Shown: positions 16,370 to 25,238, counted from the stretch's first letter. The stretch: 51,568 nucleotides of DNA from an uncultured cyanobacterium (GCA_936920195.1 CAKZHE010000217.1:1-51568), one strand, 5' to 3'. Made by a program: numbers and translations. The notes: a model not told the origin generated them from the letters alone.

Positions 16370-17569
16370 ATGCGAACTATTGCCGAAATCAATGCCAAAA
16401 TCAAGGCTGGACGGGTGGTGGTCTGGACTGTGGAAGAATTAAAAGCCCGAGTAGTCGAAATTGGGGTTAAACAAGCTGCCAAGGAAGTAGATGTAATTAC
16501 TACTGGCACTTTTGAGCCAATGGAGTCCTCTGGGGCAATTATTAATTTAGGACATACTGACCCGCCGATCAAAATTCGTCAATGCTGGTTGGATGGCGTG
16601 CCTGCTTATGCTGGGTTTGGGGCAGTAGATTTATATCTGGGGGCAACTCAGATGGTGGAATACTCCAATAATAGCGAAACCCCCGATGGAGAGGAATCCA
16701 AAGATCGCGGTGGCGGTCATGTGATTGAAGACTTGATTGCGGGTAAACCCGTTCACCTCCGTGCCATTGGACAAGTAACTGATTGCTATCCCCGCGCTTC
16801 CTTTGAGACGACGATTACCAAGCAGACAGTTAATCAATTGTATCTGTTCAATCCCCGCAATCTTTATCAAAATTTTGTGGTGGGGGTAAATGGCGGCGAT
16901 CGCCCTTTATTTACCTACCTGGGTGTGCTACAACCCAGACTAGGTAATGCTGTCTACTCTAATCCCGGTGGGATTTCCCCCCTGCTCAACGACCCAGATT
17001 TGCAGTTAATTGGGATTGGTACGCGAATTTTTCTGGGTGGTGGCATTGGTTATGTGGCTTGGGAAGGCACGCAACACTTCCCTTTACAAAAACGCTTGCC
17101 CAATCGTACTCCCGTCGGTCCAGCGGCTACTCTGGCGCTCATTGGCGATGCTAAACAAATGAATCCCCGCTGGGTACGAGGGTGTTATTTCAAAAATTAT
17201 GGTCCTTCGATCATGTTAGGTGCGGGTATCCCGCTGCCAGTGCTGCACGAAGAAGTCGTAGCGCGGTGTGCTGTCCAAGACAAAGAATTAGTTGCACCAA
17301 TTATTGATTTTTCCATTCCTAGGCGGGTTCGTCCCACCTTCGGATTAGTGAGTTATGCCCAATTAAAATCAAGTCGGATTGTGATTGATGGCAAAACAGT
17401 TCGAGTTGCGCCCCTTGCCAGCATTTATTTATCCCGACAAGTGGCATTGGAATTAAAGCAATGGATTGAATCAGGTCAGTTTACCCTGACTGAACCTGTG
17501 GCGGCTATTCCGATGGATCGAAATTTTTTACCCCAAGATCGTTGGGGTTCGCAAATGACTTTAGAGTAG
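16370..17569 (+). CDS. Homocysteine biosynthesis protein (HcyBio, DUF39)
   Basis: The start is set at the ATG at 16370 (MRTIAEINAKI), which matches the family N-terminus; an upstream ATG at 16352 would add six residues. The 399-residue protein matches the HcyBio/DUF39 family: VITTGTFEPMESSGAIINLG, IKIRQCWLDGVPAYAG, IFLGGGIGYVAWEGTQH and MNPRWVRGCYFKNYG. HcyBio is implicated in making homocysteine from aspartate semialdehyde and sulfide, usually with ferredoxin-type partners. No such partner or CBS domain is present here. The Cys in RQCW is a candidate active residue. Confidence 0.9.
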   Translation: MRTIAEINAKIKAGRVVVWTVEELKARVVEIGVKQAAKEVDVITTGTFEPMESSGAIINLGHTDPPIKIRQCWLDGVPAYAGFGAVDLYLGATQMVEYSNNSETPDGEESKDRGGGHVIEDLIAGKPVHLRAIGQVTDCYPRASFETTITKQTVNQLYLFNPRNLYQNFVVGVNGGDRPLFTYLGVLQPRLGNAVYSNPGGISPLLNDPDLQLIGIGTRIFLGGGIGYVAWEGTQHFPLQKRLPNRTPVGPAATLALIGDAKQMNPRWVRGCYFKNYGPSIMLGAGIPLPVLHEEVVARCAVQDKELVAPIIDFSIPRRVRPTFGLVSYAQLKSSRIVIDGKTVRVAPLASIYLSRQVALELKQWIESGQFTLTEPVAAIPMDRNFLPQDRWGSQMTLE

Positions 17570-17585
17570 GAGAAATGGGATCGCC

Positions 17586-17612
17586 AATGATCTATTTTTT
17601 TAGCACTTTTTT
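17586..17612. repeat. Copy of the sucD 3' end (27-bp direct repeat)
   Basis: The 27 bases starting AATGATCTATTTTTTTAG are identical to 18032-18058, which contains the stop and last codons of the SucD-like gene. The two copies bracket about 420 bases of palindromic repeats. Confidence 0.8.
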
Positions 17613-17614
17613 TG

Positions 17615-17647
17615 AACTGGTTCCCAGGCTCTGCCTGGGAACCAGTT
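17615..17647. repeat. AACTGGTTCCCAGG palindrome
   Basis: Perfect 14-bp arms (17615-17628 with 17634-17647) and a 5-base loop. It belongs to the CCCAGGCTCTGCCTGGG family and may terminate the HcyBio mRNA. Confidence 0.8.
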
Positions 17648-17709
17648 TAGGAAATATCAGACACAGTTATTATACTGGGTCTAAATCATTAACCCAAGTC
17701 TGTAGTTTG

Positions 17710-17875
17710 TAGGGGCGGGTTAACTCAGATCTTTGATCCCCACCAACAAATGATCTAAACCCGCCCCATACACCCTCAAATTTACCATTAATTGACTTCA
17801 TCGATGCCGTCGGGGGCGGGTTTATTCAGGTTATTGGTGAATATTAAAATTCATCCCCAAACCCGCCCCTACATC
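17710..17875. repeat. GTAGGGGCGGGTT repeat pair
   Basis: Two inverted GGGGCGGGTT / AACCCGCCCC pairs occur in tandem. The part at 17818-17850 (GGGCGGGTTTATTCAGG, then TTATTGGTG) recurs in inverted orientation at 43405-43443. The 17570-18037 gap holds only repeats and no gene. Confidence 0.8.
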
Positions 17876-17977
17876 AATCATGGTCAATCAAAAGGACTTG
17901 GTATTGGTTGAAAATCTCGCAACTGACTACCTAAAAACTGCATGAATAAAAAACCCATAAAAACGCCCAAAGTCAAT

Positions 17978-18030
17978 GGCCTAGGCAGAGCCTCTCAATA
18001 GGCATTCCCAGGCAGAGCCTGGGAATGAGT
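17978..18030. repeat. CATTCCCAGGC palindrome and half palindrome
   Basis: Perfect 11-bp arms (18003-18013 with 18017-18027) follow a CTAGGCAGAGCCTC half-unit. Same family as 11697-11776 and 43509-43619. Confidence 0.8.
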
Positions 18031-18037
18031 AAATGAT

Positions 18038-18928
18038 CTATTTTTTTAGCACTTTTTTGACTAAATCTGGAATTTGTGCTGGCTGTTCGGCGAGGGGAAT
18101 TTTGGCTTCCTTAAAAGCGAGCATCTTTTCTTGAGCAGTGGTATTATCAACAATAGGTAATGCCATCTGAGCCGCAATTAAACCGCCAAGATCGCTGAGG
18201 GGGGTTTCACCCAGAAATTGCCGCCCCACAAAATAGGCGATCGCTGGTTTATCAATCTTCTCAGTAATATATTGGGCGAGTTTTTCTTCCCCTTTATAGC
18301 CCGCTTGACTAATTAATACAATGGCTTTGGTATTTTTATTCGCTGCCAGTATCGGCAACCAAGTTTCATAGGTAGAAGCAATCATGGCATCGCAACCCAA
18401 ACTAATACTCATGGATTGTCCTAATCCTGCCTGATTGAGCGCTAAAGCTACTTCATAAACTAGGTTGCCGCAGCGACTGATTAAACCTACTTCTCCTGGG
18501 GTATAAAATCGGCTTTCTTGAGTACCGAGTAATAACTTATCGGGAATAATAATTCCCAAACTGCCCGAACCTAAAATAGTTGTTCCCGTCACTGCTGCCT
18601 TGCGAAGCAGAAAAACCATATCTAAGGGGGGAATACCATTGGTCACCAAAATGATTTGGCGAATGCCAGCGGCAATGGCTTCTAAGGCGGCATCCAGGGC
18701 GCTGTAGGGCTGGGTAAAGATAATGCTGATATCGATGGAGCCAACGGCGACTAGAGCTTGTTCTACTAAATCAAAAATGGGGATGTCTTGGAGCAGTTGC
18801 CCCCCTTTTCCTGGACTAACTCCAGCGACAATCTGAGTGCCATAGCTCTGCATCCGCACAGCAGAAAGCGCCCCCAACGGTTCGGCAATTCCCTGGATTA
18901 AAACTTTACTATCTGGGGCTAAATTCAT
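18038..18928 (-). CDS. sucD: Succinyl-CoA synthetase alpha-like (SucD-like) CoA-binding protein, active-site His and Glu replaced
   Basis: The protein has 296 residues, close to the family length of 289. The CoA-binding half (VAGVSPGKGG, FDLVEQALVAVG, ILVTNGIPPLDM) and the ligase half (PGEVGLISRCGNLVYE) align along their whole length with E. coli SucD. At the catalytic positions, E. coli His246 (in GKRMGHAGAII) corresponds to Asp246 in ETPLSDLGGLI, and Glu208 (in IGEIGG) to Gln208 in ISQAGY. The conserved GPNCPG loop is GSGSLG. The phosphohistidine mechanism therefore should not work as usual. It follows the SucC-like gene by 41 bases and is presumably co-transcribed. Its 3' end is duplicated at 17586. 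Confidence 0.82.
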   Translation of the reverse strand: MNLAPDSKVLIQGIAEPLGALSAVRMQSYGTQIVAGVSPGKGGQLLQDIPIFDLVEQALVAVGSIDISIIFTQPYSALDAALEAIAAGIRQIILVTNGIPPLDMVFLLRKAAVTGTTILGSGSLGIIIPDKLLLGTQESRFYTPGEVGLISRCGNLVYEVALALNQAGLGQSMSISLGCDAMIASTYETWLPILAANKNTKAIVLISQAGYKGEEKLAQYITEKIDKPAIAYFVGRQFLGETPLSDLGGLIAAQMALPIVDNTTAQEKMLAFKEAKIPLAEQPAQIPDLVKKVLKK

Positions 18929-18969
18929 AAAACATTACTGGGAAGCGATGCGAGGTGGTTCTGAGTAGC

Positions 18970-20235
18970 TTAATTTCTAGCGGGGGATTTTTTGGCTAAA
19001 GACACCGCTTGGGCGATCGCTTCATTTAAGTCACTTACCCAGTGTACAGGCATTCCCACCAGTTGTTCTTGAAGGCGATCGCTATTTTCCCCCAATAACC
19101 GCAGGACTAACTGGGGATAGAGACGTTCTGGCATTTGATGGCGGCGGGGATGGGGACGTTGTTCGCGGTCAGCAACTCTTTTTAATTCTCGCAGATCTGT
19201 TGCCGCTGACACCCCCAATTCCCTCAGTTGGCGCTGATAATTGGCAGCTAGAACTTCGGCAATTTCTAGTCCTAGGGGGCGCTCTTGATCGCTATCTGCC
19301 GCCACAATGTTAATTAACAGGACTTTCATCCCCTTATCCTGCACTACTCGTTCTAAACCCCGTTCTAATTGCTCTCGCCGTACTGCCGGGGGTAAATAGC
19401 TGCTCCCTTCCCAATCTAAAATTAGACAATGGGCGGGTTTACTGCCAGCAGCGGCAAGTAAATCGGCGATCGCCATCCCCAAACCCTCACCGTTGCAGAG
19501 AATACTAATATTACCATCCCGTTCCAAGGGCTTCAACTCCAATAGAGAAACTCCTGTTTCCGGAGACTGAAGGTTGGTTTTCGCCCCAAACAAGGCTAAA
19601 TTAGGATGGCGACCCAGAGCCGCATCGTTAGCAGTGACTTTGCCATCCAAGGCCATTAAATCCCCAGTGGAACTCACCCCCAAGGGATTGATTTCCACCA
19701 AGTCCAAATCTTTCAGGACAAACAGTTGGTACATTTTCTCTACTACCGCACTGACTGACTGAATCAATGCCCCTTGCAACCCCATTTTCAGCATCAACCG
19801 CCGTGCATAAAAAGGGGAAAATTCTTGATCGACAACCACTGTTTGCATTTGGGCGCGGACTGCTTCCAAATCCATTCCCCCCTCAATCGAGCCTAGCAGT
19901 ACCGGGCGTTGGCTAGCATAGTCCATGACCACAGCCAAATATAATTCCCGTTCAGCATTATATTTAGCCTCTGCCAACACCACTTGGGGATATTCGCCCA
20001 AAATTGGTAAATTAAAGATTGTCCGAGCCGCAGCGATCGCGTCAATAGTATTTTCCACAAACCGCACCCCTCCAGCTTTCCCCCTCCCCCCTGCCCGCAC
20101 CTGAGATTTCAGGGCTACCGGATAGGGAATCTGCAAAGCTTTAATTTCCCTAGGATTGTCAATTTTTTGGGAGGGCAGCACAGGGATGCCCATTTCGCTA
20201 AATAATTCCTTAGCCTGATATTCTAATAAATCCAT
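18970..20235 (-). CDS. sucC: Succinyl-CoA synthetase beta-like (SucC-like) ATP-grasp protein
   Basis: The protein has 421 residues against about 388 in the family. The ATP-grasp half is well kept: MDLLEYQAKELFSEMGIPV, KSQVRAGGRGKAGGV, LVEINPL and ALDGKV. The C-terminal half is divergent. The glycine loop DVGGGAT is replaced by DWEGSSYLPP, and NIFGGIVRCD by NIVAADSDQE. There is also an insertion around 340-370 (basic, RPHPRRHQM). Canonical SucC with SucD links succinyl-CoA hydrolysis to ATP or GTP formation in the TCA cycle. Together with the altered SucD this may be a divergent acyl-CoA ligase or a non-catalytic paralogue. Confidence 0.82.
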   Translation of the reverse strand: MDLLEYQAKELFSEMGIPVLPSQKIDNPREIKALQIPYPVALKSQVRAGGRGKAGGVRFVENTIDAIAAARTIFNLPILGEYPQVVLAEAKYNAERELYLAVVMDYASQRPVLLGSIEGGMDLEAVRAQMQTVVVDQEFSPFYARRLMLKMGLQGALIQSVSAVVEKMYQLFVLKDLDLVEINPLGVSSTGDLMALDGKVTANDAALGRHPNLALFGAKTNLQSPETGVSLLELKPLERDGNISILCNGEGLGMAIADLLAAAGSKPAHCLILDWEGSSYLPPAVRREQLERGLERVVQDKGMKVLLINIVAADSDQERPLGLEIAEVLAANYQRQLRELGVSAATDLRELKRVADREQRPHPRRHQMPERLYPQLVLRLLGENSDRLQEQLVGMPVHWVSDLNEAIAQAVSLAKKSPARN

Positions 20236-20372
20236 AAAAAAATTAATCGGGAGTGGTTAAAACCAAGCCGTCAGTAAACAGGTTGTTGTTTTAGTTTAAA
20301 TGCGAATGCCTCGATCGCGCTACTTGAAACTAGGCGATCGCCTACCGATGATCGAGTCATTCGCACCCGACG

Positions 20373-21317
20373 CTACTGATTTTGCAACCACATTACTAAA
20401 TCATCTACACTGCTGAAATCTAATAACTCTTCACCCAACACCTCTAATTGCTCCACAGACAACTTTTGAATTTGTTCTTGTAATTGAGAAGTCAACAAAC
20501 CACAACGGCGGTTGAGTTGGCGGAAAATCATTGATACTGCCTCTTGTTGCCTTCCTTGTTGCCTTCCTTGTTGAAGTCCTTGTTGAAGTCCTTGTTGAAT
20601 ACCTGTTTCCATCCAACTGGTGACTATTTCCATAACTCCCTCCTGCTGCACTGGCTCAATTCTAGCAAGCTCTCGATCAAAGCTTGCTTGTTCGGCAGTA
20701 TTCAACTTCAGGTAAATATCAATGAATCCAGAGATTAGTTGCAATTGAGCCGGGTTTAGTCCCAAACTTGATAACAATTGCAAAGATACTAATTTGACGG
20801 TTGGACGCTCCTGAATATCCATTTGCATTTTGGACATCAAGGCACTGGCGATGGGATTGGGTTGATTGACAAAATCTCGCCAGTTCAGTCGATTTAACTG
20901 AATGACTCGATAGTTGAACTCCAGCACTCTCCAGCCGGGAAAATCAATGGTATAACTGGTGGGTTCGGGGCGATGAGGAGCATCAAAAGAAAAAATGACA
21001 ACCGGATAAATCGGCAAGGCATATTTTTCGTGCAGCCGAGCGAAGTAACGAAACATTCGCTGGTTAAAATCTGCTTCTGAATAGGATTGGTGTTCGAGAT
21101 GGATGATAAACAGCGAGTCCTGATTCTGGAATCGCCCTTGGACAACTAAATCAGCCTCGTAGCGCTCTCCAGCCGTAACATCAGTAAATATTTCCTGATT
21201 GAGGAAAATTAGGGAGTTCGGCTCTAGATAGGTGGCGACATCGGGTAAAAATAACGCCACAAACTCTGGAAAGAAGGTAGAGAGAAGTTCTTTGAATAAG
21301 CGATCGTGGTTAATCAT
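20373..21317 (-). CDS. Rpn family recombination-promoting nuclease / putative transposase-like protein
   Basis: The 314-residue protein starts MINHDRLFKELLSTFFPEF, typical of cyanobacterial Rpn (PD-(D/E)XK) proteins. The nuclease core spans about 50-100 (ERYEADLVVQGRF, LFIIHLEHQSYSEADF). A helical region with repeats (GLQQGLQQGRQQGRQQ, about 240-256) leads to a C-terminal DUF4351-like helical domain (MIFRQLNRRCGLL, VEQLEVLGEELLDFSSVDDL). Rpn proteins promote RecA-independent recombination and are highly amplified in cyanobacteria. It is flanked by ordinary chromosomal genes. Confidence 0.88.
   Translation of the reverse strand: MINHDRLFKELLSTFFPEFVALFLPDVATYLEPNSLIFLNQEIFTDVTAGERYEADLVVQGRFQNQDSLFIIHLEHQSYSEADFNQRMFRYFARLHEKYALPIYPVVIFSFDAPHRPEPTSYTIDFPGWRVLEFNYRVIQLNRLNWRDFVNQPNPIASALMSKMQMDIQERPTVKLVSLQLLSSLGLNPAQLQLISGFIDIYLKLNTAEQASFDRELARIEPVQQEGVMEIVTSWMETGIQQGLQQGLQQGRQQGRQQEAVSMIFRQLNRRCGLLTSQLQEQIQKLSVEQLEVLGEELLDFSSVDDLVMWLQNQ
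20543..20602. repeat. 12-bp tandem coding repeat inside the Rpn gene
   Basis: Five 12-base units in a row (CTTGTTGCCTTC twice, CTTGTTGAAGTC twice, CTTGTTGAATAC once) encode the Q-rich linker. The unit is a multiple of three, so the linker can lengthen or shorten without frameshift. Confidence 0.9.
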
Positions 21318-21458
21318 CAGATGATTTTGCCATGAGTTTGCCTGTTCGTGAAGGATATTGGCTAAATTGTCAGGCCGGATATGGATTTTCAGGGAAGTCT
21401 TGAGTTATTGTGGTTTTGGAGAAACCCTCAACTCGGATAAATCCCCCCCAATCGAGTT

Positions 21459-23198
21459 ATGCAAACAGCCGTACAACTGGACGAAAAGCTTTTAGAGCAA
21501 CTTCTGCAAGACCATTTGCAGCTAGAATTGCCCGATTTATCTGCCTTAAATCTGCGGTGTGCCTATAAGGATGGTAAGCTGGTCATTTTAGTCCAGCACC
21601 CGATAGAGTCCATACCGGATAAGCAATCGGTGTTTAGTTTGCTGGAACGGGCAGTAAGAGCCGAAAATTTGAGTGCTGTTGCTCAGGCACAGATGTATCT
21701 CCGGGCAGAGGGAGAAAAACGACCCTACGCTACTCAAACATTTTCTTTGGATGTGCCAGTTGGGGAAGCAGCAGAAAAAAACTTTGGTTGGACAAAGTTT
21801 CCCCCGATGCCAGAAACGATTGGGGAAGAAATTACTGATGAGATTCCAGAGGTAATATCAGCAGAGGCAACTCCCGAAGAGAAACAGGAGGATGCCCCTG
21901 CCTTGCCTTGGCGGGCTTGGTTGCCAGCAGTTGTGGGCAGCATCAGTATTGTGGGGATATTGTGTTTGGGCAGTCTCTATGTGATGACAAGTCCTTGTAC
22001 TTCAGGAACTTGTAAAGAAATTTCTAATGCCCAACAATTAAGCAAAAATTCAGCGCAAAATCTTCAACGCCCCAAATCTGGACAAGATATTTTAAAGGCT
22101 CGCCAGCAATTGCAAGAGGCCATTCAAAATTTACAAAGTATTCCTTTTTGGTCAAGTCAGCATCAAAATGCTCAACAGATGTTGAAGACTTATCAGGTGC
22201 AGGCGAATGCTCTCGAAGAAGTATTGAAGGGATTAGGGAAGGCAGAACAAGCTTCGCAAAAAAGCCAAAATCCCCCTCATTCGGAGGCAGAATGGCTAGA
22301 AATTCAAAAACTCTGGCAGGAAGCGATCGCCCAATTACAAAAAACTTCCCAAAGTAGTAGCGCCTATTCCCTATCTCAACAAAAGTTGAAGTTGTATAAA
22401 GGTTATTTGGCAGCGGTTAATCAGCGTCTAACTGAAGAACAGCAGGCCAAAAAACAGTTAGTCTCGGCGCAAAGTGCCGCAAAAATTGCTGAAACTCGCC
22501 AAGGCATTGCCCAATCTTTGGAAAGCTGGCAGTTGGTAGAAACGACTTGGGAAACAGCAATGAAAGAGTTGCAAAAGATTCGCCCAGGAACAACGGCTTA
22601 TCAAGATGCTCAACAGTTAATTAATGCCTACAAACCAAAGTTGAATGAAGTGCGCGATCGCCAAGTTCAAGAAAAGTTTGCGGCAAACGCCTATAATCAA
22701 AGTTTGCAAATTGCCCAACAAGCCCAAAATTTTGGCACAAATAATCAATGGGGACAAGCAACTGGTAGTTGGCGCAATGCTTTAAGCTATCTCAAACAAG
22801 TTCCCAAAGGAACTTACTATTATGGGCAAGCCCAAAGTTTGGTTCCTTCTTATGCTGATGCCTTGAAACAGGCTGAAGGTAAGCTACAAATTTTCACTGC
22901 CTTGCAGCAAGCCAGTAAGGATTTAGATAAAGTTTGTGCAGGTACGCCCAAGGTTTGTAGTTACACCATTACTACCAGCGAAATTAAAGTTTATCTGACT
23001 ACCGCTTACGCCCAAAAAATTAAGCAAACTGCGTTGGAAGCCCAAGGAAAAGGGGATTATAAGACTCAAGTTGGGGTTGTCAGTCATGTCTATTCTCTGG
23101 GAGAATCTTTTGGTGCAGTGAGCGATAATGCCCGAATTCGGATGGAGATCTATGGACCAGATGGGGTGTTACTGGAAACCCACGAACCGAAAATATAA
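21459..23198 (+). CDS. Single-pass membrane protein with four W-x6-W helical repeats, unknown function
   Basis: The protein has 579 residues. Residues 1-150 form a cytoplasmic-looking domain (LDEKLLEQLLQDHL, VILVQHPIES, VFSLLERAVRAENL), and 150-178 is one membrane helix (WLPAVVGSISIVGILCLGSL). The outer part carries four repeats of about 40-45 residues, with a pattern of paired hydrophobic or Trp positions, then A-I/M-x2-L and Y-x-A/S-Q-x-L at the end. These cover about 212-255, 287-330, 354-395 and 425-468, with examples TWETAMKELQKI and SWRNALSYLKQV. A C-terminal beta-rich domain (SYTITTSEIKVYLTTAY) ends it. I recognise no named family. It is followed immediately by a terminator hairpin. 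Confidence 0.8.
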   Translation: MQTAVQLDEKLLEQLLQDHLQLELPDLSALNLRCAYKDGKLVILVQHPIESIPDKQSVFSLLERAVRAENLSAVAQAQMYLRAEGEKRPYATQTFSLDVPVGEAAEKNFGWTKFPPMPETIGEEITDEIPEVISAEATPEEKQEDAPALPWRAWLPAVVGSISIVGILCLGSLYVMTSPCTSGTCKEISNAQQLSKNSAQNLQRPKSGQDILKARQQLQEAIQNLQSIPFWSSQHQNAQQMLKTYQVQANALEEVLKGLGKAEQASQKSQNPPHSEAEWLEIQKLWQEAIAQLQKTSQSSSAYSLSQQKLKLYKGYLAAVNQRLTEEQQAKKQLVSAQSAAKIAETRQGIAQSLESWQLVETTWETAMKELQKIRPGTTAYQDAQQLINAYKPKLNEVRDRQVQEKFAANAYNQSLQIAQQAQNFGTNNQWGQATGSWRNALSYLKQVPKGTYYYGQAQSLVPSYADALKQAEGKLQIFTALQQASKDLDKVCAGTPKVCSYTITTSEIKVYLTTAYAQKIKQTALEAQGKGDYKTQVGVVSHVYSLGESFGAVSDNARIRMEIYGPDGVLLETHEPKI

Positions 23199-23258
23199 AG
23201 TTCGTAGTTGGGCTTTAGCCCTAATCCGGAGGGGCTAAAGCCCAACTACAAACTTTTT
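23197..23258 (+). terminator. Hairpin terminator built from the TAGTTGGGCTTTAGCC palindrome
   Basis: A 25-base stem (23197-23221 with 23232-23256, one mismatch) is followed by a T-run. It begins within the stop codon of the 579-residue gene. It is a copy of the palindrome at 21-75 and here has the form of an intrinsic terminator. Confidence 0.75.
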
Positions 23259-23375
23259 AATAAGGTATGGATAAACTTGAAGATCGATCGCCAGTGCTAA
23301 AATATGCTCATCACTGGATAGAAATTAAGTGAAGTAGCACATCGTTCAAACTGAGGAGTCATCAAAATTATAATT

Positions 23376-23831
23376 ATGTGGCAAAGTTCAATTACAGCTT
23401 ATCTGCATTACTTAGGCTTCATGCTGAGTTTTGCTGCCCTCACCGTAGAGGTTTTCAATTTAAAAACTGAAATGACTCTGAATGAAACTAAAAAAGTGAT
23501 ATTTGCCGATCTCACCTATGGATTAGCAGCGATCGCTATTCTAGTTACAGGAATTTTGCGAGTTCTTTACTTTGGCAAGGGGACTGACTACTATCTCTAT
23601 AATCCATTTTTCCATGCCAAAATGGGTGTTTTTATCCTACTGAGTTTATTATCACTTTATCCTACATACACTTTTTTGACCTGGATTAAAGATTTTCGCA
23701 ACGGCAAGCCACCCACCCTGGAGGTTGCTAAAATCAACAGACTATCCTGGTTGATTAAAGGCGAATTAGTGGCTTTTATTTTGCTGCCGTTACTAGCAGC
23801 AATTATGGCAAGAATGAATAGTTGGAGTTAA
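23376..23831 (+). CDS. DUF2214 family membrane protein
   Basis: The protein has 151 residues and four hydrophobic helices (about 8-25, 42-62, 84-103 and 128-146), matching DUF2214: SITAYLHYLGFMLSFAALTVE, ADLTYGLAAIAILVTGILRV, and a conserved His-rich stretch (FFHAKMGVF). It is an inner-membrane protein of unknown function. The His and Glu residues in helices 1-3 might bind a cofactor, but that is conjecture. Confidence 0.88.
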   Translation: MWQSSITAYLHYLGFMLSFAALTVEVFNLKTEMTLNETKKVIFADLTYGLAAIAILVTGILRVLYFGKGTDYYLYNPFFHAKMGVFILLSLLSLYPTYTFLTWIKDFRNGKPPTLEVAKINRLSWLIKGELVAFILLPLLAAIMARMNSWS

Positions 23832-23909
23832 TCAAGCGGGTAGAGTAATTTTCCCCAAATTCCCAACCCAATCCATAGCTAAGTTTTTGCTCACCTATTT
23901 CCTAACTTT

Positions 23910-24605
23910 ATGATCCAACAACTATCTCCCCAAATTACCCCAGAAATTATCTACCCCGATAGCGATGGAGAACCAATGGCAGATAATACCGAACAGTTTA
24001 AATGGATTGTTTTGATTAAAGAAAACTTAGAAATTTGGTTTGCTACTGATGTGAATGTATTCGTAGCCGGAAATTTACTTTGGTATCCAGTCAAAGGCAA
24101 TGAAAAACTGCGGCAAGCTCCAGATATCATGGTAGTCTTGGGAAGACCAAAAGGCAAACGGGGTTCTTACCAGCAATGGCAAGAGGAGAATGTAATTCCC
24201 CAAGTAGTGTTTGAAATTCTCTCTCCGGGGAATCGCTCCAAACAAATGTTTGAAAAACTGTTGTTTTATCAACGCTATGGAGTACAAGAATATTATATTT
24301 ACGATCCGGAGAGGAATGAATTAACAGGGTTTGTCCGTTCTGAAGATTGGTTAGAACCAATTGAAAAAATCAATGGCTGGAGCAGTCCGCTATTACAAAT
24401 CCGCTTTGAACTGATAGAAAACAACTTGGAAATTTATCGTCCTGATGGGCGACGATTTCTGAGTCCAGTCGAACTAGAGCAACGAGCGGAAGAAGAACAT
24501 CAACGAGCAGAAGAAGCGATCGCACAACTAGCAAAAGAACAACAACTTTATCAAGACTTACTAGCTAAATTACGAGATCGCGGTATCGATCCCGAACAGC
24601 TATAG
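23910..24605 (+). CDS. Uma2 family putative restriction endonuclease
   Basis: The protein has 231 residues with a PD-(D/E)XK-type core at about 30-150: APDIMVVLGRPKG, QVVFEILSPGNRSKQM, KLLFYQRYGVQEYYIYDP. A coiled-coil Glu-rich tail (EQRAEEEHQRAEEAIAQL) follows. Uma2 proteins are highly paralogous in cyanobacteria and of largely unknown function. It is convergent with the YdeI gene, with a 6-base gap. Confidence 0.9.
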   Translation: MIQQLSPQITPEIIYPDSDGEPMADNTEQFKWIVLIKENLEIWFATDVNVFVAGNLLWYPVKGNEKLRQAPDIMVVLGRPKGKRGSYQQWQEENVIPQVVFEILSPGNRSKQMFEKLLFYQRYGVQEYYIYDPERNELTGFVRSEDWLEPIEKINGWSSPLLQIRFELIENNLEIYRPDGRRFLSPVELEQRAEEEHQRAEEAIAQLAKEQQLYQDLLAKLRDRGIDPEQL

Positions 24606-24611
24606 TCCATC

Positions 24612-25205
24612 TCACCATCGACTCAGGGGATTGATATTCTGTGCCGCTGCATCAATGGTTCGCTCAATTCTTTTCAACCTGGTTTCTGGACGTTTGGCGC
24701 TATCAATCCAATATAAAATATTTTTCTTGGCTGAATTACTAAAGGCGGCAAAATTAGCTTTAGCAATTTGGTTAACTTCTAGAGCTTGCTGCAAATCTCT
24801 GGGAATTGTCAAGGCTTCAATGGCATCCAAGGAGTTCCAAGAACCATTTTCTTGGGCAATTTGAATTTTTGCTAGTCCTGCCTTAGTCATCAATCCTGCG
24901 GCAATTAATTCCTCAATATATTGCTTATTTAATTTTGACCAGACGCTTTTGGGTTTGCGGGGAGTAAAAATCTGTTGATAGCTTTCTGCATCTAGGGATT
25001 TTACTTTACTATCAATCCAACCAAAACATAAGGCTTCTTTAACTGCTTCGCTGTAACGAACGCTCGGTTTGCCGCTTTTGACTTTATAATAAATTAACCA
25101 TATCCCCGGTAAGGTATGATGGTTCTTTTCTAGCCATTCTCGCCATGTTTGGCGATCGCACGCATAAAAAGTTTCTAATTGGTCATCAAACTTCGACATC
25201 AGCAA
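24612..25205 (-). CDS. YdeI/OmpD-associated family protein
   Basis: The protein has 197 residues (or 195 from the second ATG at 25199). It matches the YdeI family: REWLEKNHHTLPGIWLIYYK, SVRYSEAVKEALCFGWIDSKV, YQQIFTPRKPKSVWSKLNK, and the C-terminal TRLKRIERTIDAAAQN. Family members are linked to bacteriocin or antimicrobial peptide tolerance in some bacteria. The role here is not known. It is separated from the cpc operon by the terminator at 25239-25301. Confidence 0.9.
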   Translation of the reverse strand: MLMSKFDDQLETFYACDRQTWREWLEKNHHTLPGIWLIYYKVKSGKPSVRYSEAVKEALCFGWIDSKVKSLDAESYQQIFTPRKPKSVWSKLNKQYIEELIAAGLMTKAGLAKIQIAQENGSWNSLDAIEALTIPRDLQQALEVNQIAKANFAAFSNSAKKNILYWIDSAKRPETRLKRIERTIDAAAQNINPLSRW

Positions 25206-25238
25206 AATTGGTAAACAGAATCAGTTTTTAAAAACCAA

